Shown: in pieces, positions 1-5,814 of the stretch
How the letters are laid out: each line of letters begins with the position of its first letter
Numbering within the stretch: position 1 is the stretch's first letter
From: Bifidobacterium breve
GTDB lineage: Bacteria; Actinomycetota; Actinomycetes; UBA12327
Direction of reading: 5' to 3'
DNA length: 13,467 bases
Assembly: GCA_943332445.1 (NCBI GenBank)
Contig: CALQPL010000005.1
Span: 1 to 13,467, forward strand
Translations under genes and position numbers: made by a program
Notes under the pieces: model-generated
Seen by the model: the letters and a program-made list of their open reading frames with translations, nothing else
Databases searched by the model: none
What the model was told of the DNA's origin: nothing

Positions 1-373
1 ACAGTGACACCGATTGCACCGTCAAGTTGCGAATAAAGCCCAGTACCAAGATCAACAAAGCGCCAGGCAGGAACAGCTCACCAGCGTTGCGACGAGAGTC
101 GACGAAGTTGCGGGCGTAGCGACGACTAGGCCCCTGGTCGCGCGGCATCAGCGATGCTTCATCACCGGCGAGCATGCGCTCGCGTTGACGAAGTCGCGTT
201 TCGCGATCATCCTTCGAGGAGCCGCTGCGTGGCGCGGCCTTACCCTTCAGCAATGCCTTGCGAGCGGCTTCGGCTTCTTTACGGCTCGGGGTAGGGCGTC
301 CCTTGGTTGGTGCTGTCGATTCATTCGACGCGCTATCGCTTGATTGAGTTTCGGGCTTGCTTCGTCCAAACAT
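1..373 (-). CDS. DUF3043 membrane protein, N-terminal part (3' end beyond window)
   Basis: The reverse strand reads open from an ATG at 373 down to the window edge, giving 124 residues of a longer protein. The N-terminus MFGRSKPE is followed by a charged, low-complexity cytoplasmic tail. This tail contains the block KGRPTPSRKEAEAARKA (residues 24-40), then RERMLAGDEASLMPRDQGP (64-82) and RRYARNFVDSRRNAGE (84-99). A hydrophobic segment begins at about residue 100 (LFLPGALLILVLGF). This order is what I know as the actinobacterial DUF3043 family, a basic tail followed by a short helical membrane region; its biochemical role is unknown. The start is supported by a TAACCT box six bases upstream, so the mRNA is probably leaderless. 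It is transcribed divergently from the SDR gene. Codon use resembles its neighbours. The family assignment is from recognised motifs, with no alignment run. Confidence 0.86.
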   Translation of the reverse strand, partial: MFGRSKPETQSSDSASNESTAPTKGRPTPSRKEAEAARKALLKGKAAPRSGSSKDDRETRLRQRERMLAGDEASLMPRDQGPSRRYARNFVDSRRNAGELFLPGALLILVLGFIRNLTVQSVSL

Positions 374-385
374 ATGGACAGGTTA
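374..385 (-). promoter_or_regulatory. -10 box of a leaderless promoter for the DUF3043 gene
   Basis: On the reverse strand TAACCT (380-385) matches the actinobacterial -10 pattern TANNNT. It is followed by exactly six bases (GTCCAT) and then the ATG at 373. No Shine-Dalgarno sequence lies before the ATG. This geometry places the transcription start at or next to the A of the start codon. No good -35 hexamer is visible at 16-18 bp spacing. Inferred from pattern only. Confidence 0.5.
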
Positions 386-391
386 GTCGGA

Positions 392-403
392 AGGTGATCA
401 CCT
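392..403. promoter_or_regulatory. 12-bp perfect palindrome, candidate operator
   Basis: AGGTGATCACCT reads identically on both strands. It lies in the 68-bp region between the divergent DUF3043 and SDR genes, about 6 bp upstream of the DUF3043 -10 box, inside what would be its -35/-10 spacer. A second, looser copy of the arms, AGGTggACCT, sits at 411-420, 18 bp away centre to centre. A protein bound at 392-403 could block the DUF3043 promoter and perhaps the SDR promoter. No regulator is encoded nearby in the window, so the binder is unknown. Confidence 0.4.
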
Positions 404-441
404 AGAGTGCAGGTGGACCTCATCGACGACTTGGAGCTCAC

Positions 442-1281
442 GTGGACACGCAGATTGATCTCAAGGGCGACGTCATCGTCGTCACTGGCTGTACTCGAGG
501 ATTTGGCCGCGTGGTGGTGGTGGACTTGGCCAAGGCCGGAGCTCGTGTCGTCGTTTCGTCGCCCTGGCAAGACGAAAACGATGCCCTTGCAGCGGAGATC
601 ACAGCGTCCGGAGGTACCGCACTGAGTTGTTTGGGCGATGTGACTAATCGCGATCAGTTGCGCGAATTGGTGGCTACGACGATGTCTACTTTTGGTCGGC
701 TCGATGTGTGGATCAACAACGCCGCGTATGAGACGCCTGGCATGTCACTGGCCCTCGACTTTGGCGATGCTGAGTTTGACTCGGTAAATAGCGTTAACGT
801 CGGTGGCACATACAACGGAACCATGGCCGCGCTGCGCGCGATGCTCGAGCAAGGTCACGGCGTCATCATCAATGTGACTGGTCGTGGCGACGATTTGCGC
901 CCGACGTTGTACACCGCTCCCTATGGCGCAAGCAAGGCATGGATTCGTTCGTTCACTCGTACGTTGCGTGGTGAGTACGGCAAGCGCGGCGTCAACTTCG
1001 TCAACTTCAATCCCGGCGTCATGATCACCGAACGGATGGATCGAGCCGAAGCCGAGCAATTGGCCGAAATCAACCCTCGAACCGAAAAGCTCTTTCCCGT
1101 GGTCATGCGAGTCCTGGGCGATCCACCGTCGGTGGCCTCACAAAGACTCATTGAGTTCATCGCCTCGGGCGCGGCCAAGAAGGACGGCGAGTTCCGCTTG
1201 ATCAATCTGCGCAAGGTCATCAAGGGGATTGGTGGCGAAGCCAAGTACCGCGTACAAAATCGCAATAGCGATAAGGACTAG
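442..1281 (+). CDS. SDR-family oxidoreductase lacking the usual catalytic serine
   Basis: The 279-residue product has the length and fold signatures of a classical short-chain dehydrogenase/reductase. The Rossmann cofactor loop TGCTRGFG is at residues 15-22, NNAAY at 92-96, the structural Asn at 119 (SVNVGG), and the catalytic pair YGASK at 161-165 (Tyr161, Lys165). PGVMITERMD at 191-200 fits the substrate loop after beta-6. The usual N-[IV]-S-S strand reads N144-V-T146-G147, so the catalytic Ser position holds Gly, and one extra residue separates it from Tyr161. Thr146 may substitute, or the enzyme may be altered or inactive. The GTG start is chosen because TTGGAG (431-436) lies five bases upstream. 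Its stop is 7 bp from the convergent nadA stop. The substrate cannot be predicted, and cofactor preference (NAD or NADP) is not clear. Confidence 0.87.
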   Translation: MDTQIDLKGDVIVVTGCTRGFGRVVVVDLAKAGARVVVSSPWQDENDALAAEITASGGTALSCLGDVTNRDQLRELVATTMSTFGRLDVWINNAAYETPGMSLALDFGDAEFDSVNSVNVGGTYNGTMAALRAMLEQGHGVIINVTGRGDDLRPTLYTAPYGASKAWIRSFTRTLRGEYGKRGVNFVNFNPGVMITERMDRAEAEQLAEINPRTEKLFPVVMRVLGDPPSVASQRLIEFIASGAAKKDGEFRLINLRKVIKGIGGEAKYRVQNRNSDKD

Positions 1282-1295
1282 GAGAGAATTAGTCC
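1275..1295. terminator. Short hairpin spanning both stop codons of SDR and nadA
   Basis: GGACTA (1275-1280) pairs with TAGTCC (1290-1295) around a 9-base loop, with a possible G-T closing pair at 1281/1289. The SDR stop TAG (1279-1281) and the reverse-strand nadA stop (1289-1291) both lie inside the structure. As the only intergenic space is 7 bp, this may be the shared bidirectional terminator. There is no U-tract and the stem is short, so the call is tentative. Confidence 0.4.
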
Positions 1296-2464
1296 GTCGC
1301 GTTAGTGGTGGGCGTCGCGGCGCCCGGAAGTGCCAGCATCCGATCTAACGCGATGCGTGCCCAGTGCGCGACGTCGCTGTGCACTTCGATGCGGTTGTTC
1401 ACGTTCCCAGCGACGAGGTTCTCCAACGTCCACACTAAGTGCGGCAAGTCAATGCGATTCATGGTCGCGCAAAAGCACACAGCCTTGTCTAAGTACGTGA
1501 TGGTCAGGTCAGGTCGCGCATCGGCAAGACGCTTGACCAAATTCAATTCCGTGCCGATGGCCCATGCACTGCCGGCCGGTGCTGCATCGATGGTGTGGAT
1601 GATGAATTCTGTGGACCCCACGAGGTCAGCTTTGGTTACTACTTCATGGATGCACTCAGGGTGAACCAGTACTTGTACGCCGGGAACGAGCTCACGCACT
1701 TGGTCCACGCTGGCAGCGGTGAAGCGACCGTGGACCGAGCAATGGCCCTTCCACAAAATAACTTTGGCAGCCCTGAGTTCCTCTGCGGTGAGCCCACCAT
1801 TGCTTTGGTGTGGGTCAAAGACCACGCATTCATCAAGCGAAATGCCCAGTTCGAGCACTGCTGTGTTGCGTCCGAGGTGCTGATCGGGCAAGAAAAAGAC
1901 TTTCTCGCCTTGGTCGAAAGCCCATTCAAGTGCGCGCTTGGCATTGGAAGACGTGCACACCGTTCCACCATGGCGACCGGTAAAGGCCTTGATCGCGGCG
2001 GTGCTGTTCATGTAAGTAACGGGAATTGTTTGATCGGCGATGCCGGCGTCGGTGAGGACGGCCCAGGCTTCTTCTACTTGCGAAATGGCGGCCATGTCGG
2101 CCATGGAACAACCTGCGGCGAGGTCAGGAAGGATGACCTGTTGGTTGGCCTGCGTGAGAATGTCAGCGCTTTCGGCCATGAAGTGCACGCCGCAAAACAC
2201 GATGTATGGAGCATCAGGGTGCGCGGCTGCGAGTTGCGCAAGCTTGAACGAGTCGCCGGTGACGTCAGCAAAGGCGATGACGTCATCGCGTTGATAGTGG
2301 TGCCCGAGAATGAACACCTGATCACCCAGAGCGGCCTTCGCGGCTCGGGCTCGCTCGATCAGGTGCGGGTCACTAGCCGGAGGCAAATCGCCTGGGCATT
2401 CCACGCCGCGCTCGCTACTGGGATCCGCGGACTGGCCGAGGATGTGCAGTTCGATGGCGGTCAT
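1289..2464 (-). CDS. nadA: Quinolinate synthase NadA
   Basis: NadA condenses iminoaspartate with dihydroxyacetone phosphate to quinolinate in de novo NAD synthesis, using an oxygen-sensitive [4Fe-4S] cluster in the cytosol. The 391-residue product is the longer form of the family. The three cluster ligands are visible as Cys119 (AAGCSMADMA), Cys242 (KGHCSVHG) and Cys332 (AVCFCATMNR). Substrate motifs include GHHYQRDDV (54-62), YMNSTAAIKAF (151-161), CTSSNAKRA (170-178) and FLPDQHLGRNTA (191-202). The frame stays open upstream to 2644, but that extension would overlap the peroxidase gene in another frame and does not resemble NadA. The ATG at 2464 is therefore chosen; the only upstream ribosome-binding match is a weak GGGA about 10 bases away. 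Usual partners nadB and nadC are absent here. It lies 34 bp after gpx on the same strand and could be co-transcribed with it. Confidence 0.97.
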   Translation of the reverse strand: MTAIELHILGQSADPSSERGVECPGDLPPASDPHLIERARAAKAALGDQVFILGHHYQRDDVIAFADVTGDSFKLAQLAAAHPDAPYIVFCGVHFMAESADILTQANQQVILPDLAAGCSMADMAAISQVEEAWAVLTDAGIADQTIPVTYMNSTAAIKAFTGRHGGTVCTSSNAKRALEWAFDQGEKVFFLPDQHLGRNTAVLELGISLDECVVFDPHQSNGGLTAEELRAAKVILWKGHCSVHGRFTAASVDQVRELVPGVQVLVHPECIHEVVTKADLVGSTEFIIHTIDAAPAGSAWAIGTELNLVKRLADARPDLTITYLDKAVCFCATMNRIDLPHLVWTLENLVAGNVNNRIEVHSDVAHWARIALDRMLALPGAATPTTNATD

Positions 2465-2498
2465 GTATTTATCGTCCCACAAGGGTGAGCCAAGGCTC

Positions 2499-2981
2499 CT
2501 AGGCGAGAAGTTCCTTGATCGCCGTGACGATTTCAGGAGCATTGGGCTCAGTGCGTGGTCGGAACCGTTGGATGGAACCGTCAGCTCCGACAACGAACTT
2601 TTCAAAGTTCCATTGGATGTCTCCAGCGACGCCTTCGGCATCATCGACCGCGGTCAATTCGGCATAGAGCGCGTGACGGTCTGGTCCGTTGACTTCGACT
2701 TTGTCAAACAAGGGGAACGTCACGTTGTACGTGGTGGAACAAAACTCTTGGATCTCATCGTTTGTACCTGGCTCCTGGCCACCGAACTGATTGCACGGAA
2801 ACGCAACAACAGCCAGTCCTTGGTCTGCGTAAGCAGAGTGGAGTTCCTGCAGCGTGGTGTATTGCGGAGTTAGTCCGCACTTGGATGCGACATTGACCAC
2901 GAGGTAGGCGCGAGCATCAAGTGCTCCCAAGGTGGTGGCGGTGCCATCAATGCTGGTGACGGGGATGTCGAGCACGCTCAT
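2499..2981 (-). CDS. gpx: Glutathione peroxidase family (probably thioredoxin-dependent) peroxidase
   Basis: The 160-residue product is a full-length monomeric GPx-type thiol peroxidase that reduces hydrogen peroxide or organic hydroperoxides in the cytosol. The peroxidatic Cys35 is in NVASKCGLTPQY, and the rest of the catalytic tetrad is present: Gln69 (FPCNQFGGQEPG), Trp124 and Asn125 (WNFEKF). Cys81 in EFCSTTYNVTFP is at the place of the resolving cysteine of thioredoxin-using GPx enzymes. This suits an actinobacterium, since these generally make mycothiol rather than glutathione (family knowledge). The ATG is preceded by AGGAG (2990-2994, reverse strand) with eight-base spacing. It is divergent from glycerate kinase across a short region with an inverted repeat that may control both, and it is followed by nadA. 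Confidence 0.95.
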   Translation of the reverse strand: MSVLDIPVTSIDGTATTLGALDARAYLVVNVASKCGLTPQYTTLQELHSAYADQGLAVVAFPCNQFGGQEPGTNDEIQEFCSTTYNVTFPLFDKVEVNGPDRHALYAELTAVDDAEGVAGDIQWNFEKFVVGADGSIQRFRPRTEPNAPEIVTAIKELLA

Positions 2982-2996
2982 GAAAATTTCTCCTCT

Positions 2997-3026
2997 TACT
3001 TACCGGGAGTTTGCTGTTGTTCGCAA
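2997..3026 (-). promoter_or_regulatory. Candidate promoter of the peroxidase gene
   Basis: On the reverse strand a -35-like TTGCGA (3021-3026) is separated by 18 bp from a -10-like TAAGTA (2997-3002), followed by AGGAG and the ATG at 2981. The -35 element overlaps one arm of the inverted repeat at 3008-3029, so a bound protein would occlude it. The match to consensus is moderate. Confidence 0.35.
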
Positions 3027-3029
3027 ACT
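3008..3029. promoter_or_regulatory. Inverted repeat (7-8-7), candidate operator between gpx and glycerate kinase
   Basis: AGTTTGC (3008-3014) and GCAAACT (3023-3029) are perfect inverted copies separated by eight bases. They lie in the 68-bp region between two divergent start codons. The repeat overlaps the candidate -35 of gpx and the expected -35 zone of the leaderless glycerate kinase promoter. The size suits a dimeric helix-turn-helix repressor. It could also form a hairpin, but no transcript leader is expected here on either strand, so a DNA operator is favoured. Confidence 0.45.
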
Positions 3030-3037
3030 ATGGCAGG

Positions 3038-3049
3038 TACGGTCACGGT
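3038..3049 (+). promoter_or_regulatory. -10 box of a leaderless promoter for glycerate kinase
   Basis: TACGGT (3038-3043) fits TANNNT and is followed by six bases (CACGGT) and then the GTG at 3050. This is the same geometry as at the DUF3043 and cysteine desulfurase genes. It supports GTG 3050 as the start, because no properly spaced Shine-Dalgarno sequence exists (the nearest GGCAGG is 12 bases away). Confidence 0.45.
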
Positions 3050-4078
3050 GTGCGAATTGTGGTGGCGCCGGACAAGTTCGCTGGAACCTTGTCAGCGGTG
3101 GAAGCAGCTGAGGCGATCAAGGCCGGCTGGAATTCCTATGCGCCGCAGGACCACGTGGAGGTTTTGCCTCTGGCTGATGGTGGTCCAGGCTTCCTCGCAG
3201 TCTTGGAGCGAGCGCTCGGGGGCCGCTTGCTTGATGTCCAGACGACGGGTCCGGCCGGTCAGCCACTGGTGGCCCAGATCCTTATTCACGACGAAACCGC
3301 CTACATCGAATCTGCTCAGGCGTGCGGCTTGCATTTGATGCCGCAGCTCGCTGCCCTCGAAGCAACGAGTGAAGGGGTGGGCGACCTGTTGGTCGCAGCG
3401 GTTAATGCCGGCGTGCGACACATCGTGGTCGGGGTTGGCGGAACAGCATGCACTGACGGTGGCGAGCCAATGCTCAAGCGATTGCAGCAACTCACGGGCA
3501 AAGCGCCCAGCGATTTTGACCTTGACCTAGTGGTGGCAACCGACGTGGATAACCCACTTCTGGGAGTGCATGGAGCGGCTGCAGTTTTTGGGCCACAAAA
3601 GGGTGCAGCAGATGCAGATGTTGCAGTGCTAGAGCAACGTTTGACGCAGTGGTCACAGCGCACTGGTGGAGATCCCATGCAGGTCGGTGCGGGAGCTGGC
3701 GGTGGGTTGGGCTTTGCTCTCTTTCGACTCGGGGGTCGGCGCGTATCAGGGATTGATACCTGTTTAGATGCCATCGGATTCGACAATGCGGTGGCCAATG
3801 CCGACCTTGTCCTGACGGGGGAGGGTTCTTTCGATTACCAATCCCTGCGCGGCAAGGTGATCAGTGGCGTAGCGGCTCGGGCCAGTGCGCTTGGTCGCCC
3901 GTGCCTGGTCCTGGCGGGCCGTTGTGAGGTGGGCCGGCAGGGCGCATCGTCCTACGGAATAGATGAGTGCTGGTCAGTTGTTGAATTCACCGGATCGGTC
4001 GAGCAGGCAATGAATGAGCCGTTTGCATCGCTGACCGGACTCGCGGCCTCCGTTGCGGCCGTGTGGACTAGCCCCTGA
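3050..4078 (+). CDS. glxK: Glycerate kinase (GlxK/GarK family)
   Basis: The enzyme phosphorylates D-glycerate with ATP to 2- or 3-phosphoglycerate in the cytosol, feeding glycerate into lower glycolysis. From the GTG start the protein has 342 residues, somewhat short for a family usually near 370-380. Motifs in order are PDKFAGTL (7-14), LADGGPGF (41-48), GGTACTDGG (130-138), DVDNPLLG (165-172), AVFGPQKGA (178-186), GAGGGLGF (215-222) and TGEGSFDYQSLRGK (256-269). All are hallmarks of this kinase family. The frame is open further up, to a TTG at 3011, but those 13 residues are not family-like and lie in the promoter and operator region. The GTG fits a leaderless TANNNT promoter and gives the expected N-terminus VRIVVAPDKF. 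erpA follows 58 bp downstream on the same strand. Confidence 0.94.
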   Translation: MRIVVAPDKFAGTLSAVEAAEAIKAGWNSYAPQDHVEVLPLADGGPGFLAVLERALGGRLLDVQTTGPAGQPLVAQILIHDETAYIESAQACGLHLMPQLAALEATSEGVGDLLVAAVNAGVRHIVVGVGGTACTDGGEPMLKRLQQLTGKAPSDFDLDLVVATDVDNPLLGVHGAAAVFGPQKGAADADVAVLEQRLTQWSQRTGGDPMQVGAGAGGGLGFALFRLGGRRVSGIDTCLDAIGFDNAVANADLVLTGEGSFDYQSLRGKVISGVAARASALGRPCLVLAGRCEVGRQGASSYGIDECWSVVEFTGSVEQAMNEPFASLTGLAASVAAVWTSP

Positions 4079-4096
4079 CTTGGGGGTGTGACACGA

Positions 4097-4106
4097 TAGG
4101 TACCTA
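4097..4106. promoter_or_regulatory. 10-bp palindrome upstream of erpA
   Basis: TAGGTACCTA is a perfect palindrome in the 58-bp gap between glycerate kinase and erpA, about 30 bp before the erpA start. A CTGACT at 4075-4080 lies 16 bp before TAGGTA and could be a -35/-10 pair, although the -10 is imperfect. It may be a promoter, an operator or both. A short palindrome like this can occur by chance. Confidence 0.25.
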
Positions 4107-4136
4107 CACCTTCGGGGACCAAACAAGGAGTACAGC

Positions 4137-4499
4137 ATGAGCGTTGAGACCACCACCGAAACCACCGTCACATCTGATGGCATTTTGCTGACCGATGAAG
4201 CAGTGATCAAGGTGTCTGCTCTGCTGGAACAAGAAGGTCGCGACGACCTGGCCTTGCGCGTTGCAGTTCAGCCCGGTGGATGTTCTGGTCTTCGCTACCA
4301 ACTGTTCTTTGATGACCGCTCACTCGATGGCGACGTGGTCAAGGACTTCAACGGTGTCAAGGTCGTGACCGACCGCATGAGCGCCCCGTACCTTGGTGGC
4401 GCCAGCATCGGTTTTGTTGACACGATCGAGAAGCAGGGCTTCACGATTGATAACCCGAATGCCGGATCATCCTGCGCCTGCGGCGACTCGTTTAGCTAA
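4137..4499 (+). CDS. erpA: Iron-sulfur cluster insertion protein ErpA (HesB/IscA family)
   Basis: This is an A-type carrier that receives Fe-S clusters from the assembly machinery and hands them to apo-enzymes. The 120-residue product has the three conserved ligand cysteines: Cys49 in PGGCSGLRY, and Cys113 and Cys115 in the C-terminal SSCACGDSF. The body matches the family (ILLTDEAVIKV at 16-26, GASIGFVDTIE at 88-98), and the length is normal. The first 14 residues are a Thr/Glu-rich tail. The ATG is well supported by AAGGAG (4125-4130) with a six-base spacer. Likely clients in this window include NadA, and the sulfur donor may be the cysteine desulfurase at 7477-8595 (inference). Its stop is 8 bp from the convergent lipoprotein stop. 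Confidence 0.96.
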   Translation: MSVETTTETTVTSDGILLTDEAVIKVSALLEQEGRDDLALRVAVQPGGCSGLRYQLFFDDRSLDGDVVKDFNGVKVVTDRMSAPYLGGASIGFVDTIEKQGFTIDNPNAGSSCACGDSFS

Positions 4500-4507
4500 T
4501 TCACCGG

Positions 4508-5692
4508 TTACTTCGGTGTTCCACTGATCGGTGGAACACCGCCCTCGCTTGCGCCCGTTGAACCAGGAACCGCTGTCGGCTCGATATCGGTCCCCACTGG
4601 GTTTGGTTGGCCAGTATCAGGTGATGGAGTGGTCAAGTAGCGATCTTGAACCGCGCTCACCGCGAATTCCCCTGATGTCGGTTCGCCTCCCGCCACTGCC
4701 GCGGTCGAGGTAGCAAAGATCCATGCTGGTGCCAGGACTGGTGCACCGGAATTGGTGTCAGCCATCAGGCCAAAGGTTGCCCCAGTGATGGTGATGGCGG
4801 GGCGCGCTAAGCAGCCCTTGCCGTCAGGTCCCACGGCGCAGAGCAAGGGTTCGGGACGGGGCTGTGCGTTGTAGCGAGCCAGCGCATCGGCCGCGGAGAC
4901 GACGCCGTACTTGTCCTTGAGTTCCCACGTAGCGAGGGTGCCGTTGGCCGAGTCGATCGTCGGCTTCTTGGCTCGAATGACAACAGTGATGTTGGTCCCT
5001 GCTCCAAACGTTGGCAAATCAAGAACACTGGGATCTCCCGTGACGGTGCGCGATTCAGCGCTCTCGTTTTGATCAGGGAAGTACGTGCGCGCAGCGGTGG
5101 TTAATCCCAGCGCGGCAAAGAGTGGGTCAGCAACCGTATTAACTTGCGCAATCGAAATGTTGACGGTGGCGGGAGCGGATGGTGTCACCGTTGGCGAACC
5201 ACCACCGGGAGTAGCCACCGGTGCAGGTTCCGCGATTGCTGTGGAAACACATCCGCCAGCGTTGTCACTGAGTGGTTGTGACAGGTCGCACGATGTTCCG
5301 GTTCCGTAAAACCATGAGGCGCGAGCATCCTTGAGGACGATCAAGCGCGGAGTCAGAGACGAAAGCCCGGGTGAGTCCACCGCAGTTGTCCAACCACCTG
5401 GTTGTTCTTTAACGGTGCCGGTTACGCCGAGAGCAGTCGCTAGGGTTTGCACGGTTGTCGTGGTGACGGCTTGACGATTTGGTGTCAGTACCGGCCCATC
5501 GGCGGGCGTGGCTGGGAATGTCACAGTAGGTGCGGGCGTCGGGGCCCCGGAGGTATTTGCGCCCTCGGCGGTGGCTGCTTTGACTGACGATCGCGAACTT
5601 AGGTCTAGGGCGGCGGGTCCGGCCGGGGGAGTCGAGGAGCAGGCGGTCAGGACCACGGCAGACGCAATGATGGGCAGGAAATATCGGCGCAC
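4508..5692 (-). CDS. Lipoprotein of unknown function
   Basis: I do not recognise a functional family for this 394-residue product. It starts with two Arg residues, a hydrophobic stretch and a lipobox VLTAC, with the lipidated cysteine at residue 18, so it should be anchored on the outer face of the membrane. A Ser/Pro/Thr/Ala-rich linker follows to about residue 80. A mature region contains Cys pairs (around TSCDLSQ and GGCVST; LLCAVG and KGCLAR) that could form disulfides, and the end is another Pro/Gly/Thr-rich tail. The frame opens at a TTG (5698), but AGGAG (5699-5703, reverse strand) abuts that codon and lies six bases from the GTG at 5692, so GTG is the better start. It converges on erpA and diverges from adoK. 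The Mycobacterium tuberculosis counterpart of this locus, as I recall, also has an unknown reverse-strand envelope gene here. Confidence 0.78.
   Translation of the reverse strand: MRRYFLPIIASAVVLTACSSTPPAGPAALDLSSRSSVKAATAEGANTSGAPTPAPTVTFPATPADGPVLTPNRQAVTTTTVQTLATALGVTGTVKEQPGGWTTAVDSPGLSSLTPRLIVLKDARASWFYGTGTSCDLSQPLSDNAGGCVSTAIAEPAPVATPGGGSPTVTPSAPATVNISIAQVNTVADPLFAALGLTTAARTYFPDQNESAESRTVTGDPSVLDLPTFGAGTNITVVIRAKKPTIDSANGTLATWELKDKYGVVSAADALARYNAQPRPEPLLCAVGPDGKGCLARPAITITGATFGLMADTNSGAPVLAPAWIFATSTAAVAGGEPTSGEFAVSAVQDRYLTTPSPDTGQPNPVGTDIEPTAVPGSTGASEGGVPPISGTPK
4515..4540. terminator. Strong hairpin at the erpA / lipoprotein convergent junction
   Basis: GGTGTTCCAC (4515-4524) and GTGGAACACC (4531-4540) form a perfect 10-bp stem with a six-base loop. 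It starts 15 bases past the erpA stop and lies within the last codons of the convergent lipoprotein gene. No U-tract follows on either strand, as often with actinobacterial terminators. CACCG/CGGTG at 4502-4518 could form a competing smaller stem. It is probably the erpA terminator, perhaps bidirectional. Confidence 0.6.
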
Positions 5693-5814
5693 GATCAACT
5701 CCTAATAACGAGGGTAAAGATCAGACGCGGTGTACGCGACCAAGGTTCCCGTCAATACTGTTTAATCACTATGCCGTAAGGGCTACATCATTTTTCAAGC
5801 AAAAGAGGAAATTC
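5693..5814. promoter_or_regulatory. Divergent promoter region between the lipoprotein gene and adoK
   Basis: This region must carry promoters for both genes. On the reverse strand there is a TTGACG (5750-5755), a -35 match, and a TACCCT (5711-5716) fitting TANNNT, but their spacing does not suit one promoter. The AGGAG at 5699-5703 sets the lipoprotein start at GTG 5692. On the forward strand AGAGGAA (5804-5810) is the adoK ribosome-binding site. The stretch 5755-5800 is AT-richer. I see no convincing operator. Confidence 0.35.

Noticed and set aside
1595..2488. 297-codon open frame on the forward strand over nadA
   Set aside because: It is antisense to nadA, which has all three cluster cysteines and family motifs. 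The forward frame has no recognisable domain and no ribosome-binding site.
2465..2644. N-terminal extension of nadA by 60 codons
   Set aside because: This part overlaps the end of gpx in another frame and reads as low-complexity sequence unlike NadA. The ATG at 2464 gives the normal N-terminus.
3011..3049. TTG at 3011 as start of glycerate kinase
   Set aside because: The added 13 residues do not resemble the family, whose N-terminus begins at the beta strand before PDKF, and they fall within the inverted repeat and -10 box.
3316..3798. 160-codon reverse-strand frame within glycerate kinase
   Set aside because: It is antisense to conserved kinase motifs and composed mainly of Ser, Pro, Thr and Ala, typical of a complementary-strand shadow.
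5693..5698. TTG at 5698 as start of the lipoprotein gene
   Set aside because: The AGGAG directly abuts this codon, leaving no spacer. The GTG at 5692 has a proper six-base spacing and still gives a complete signal peptide.
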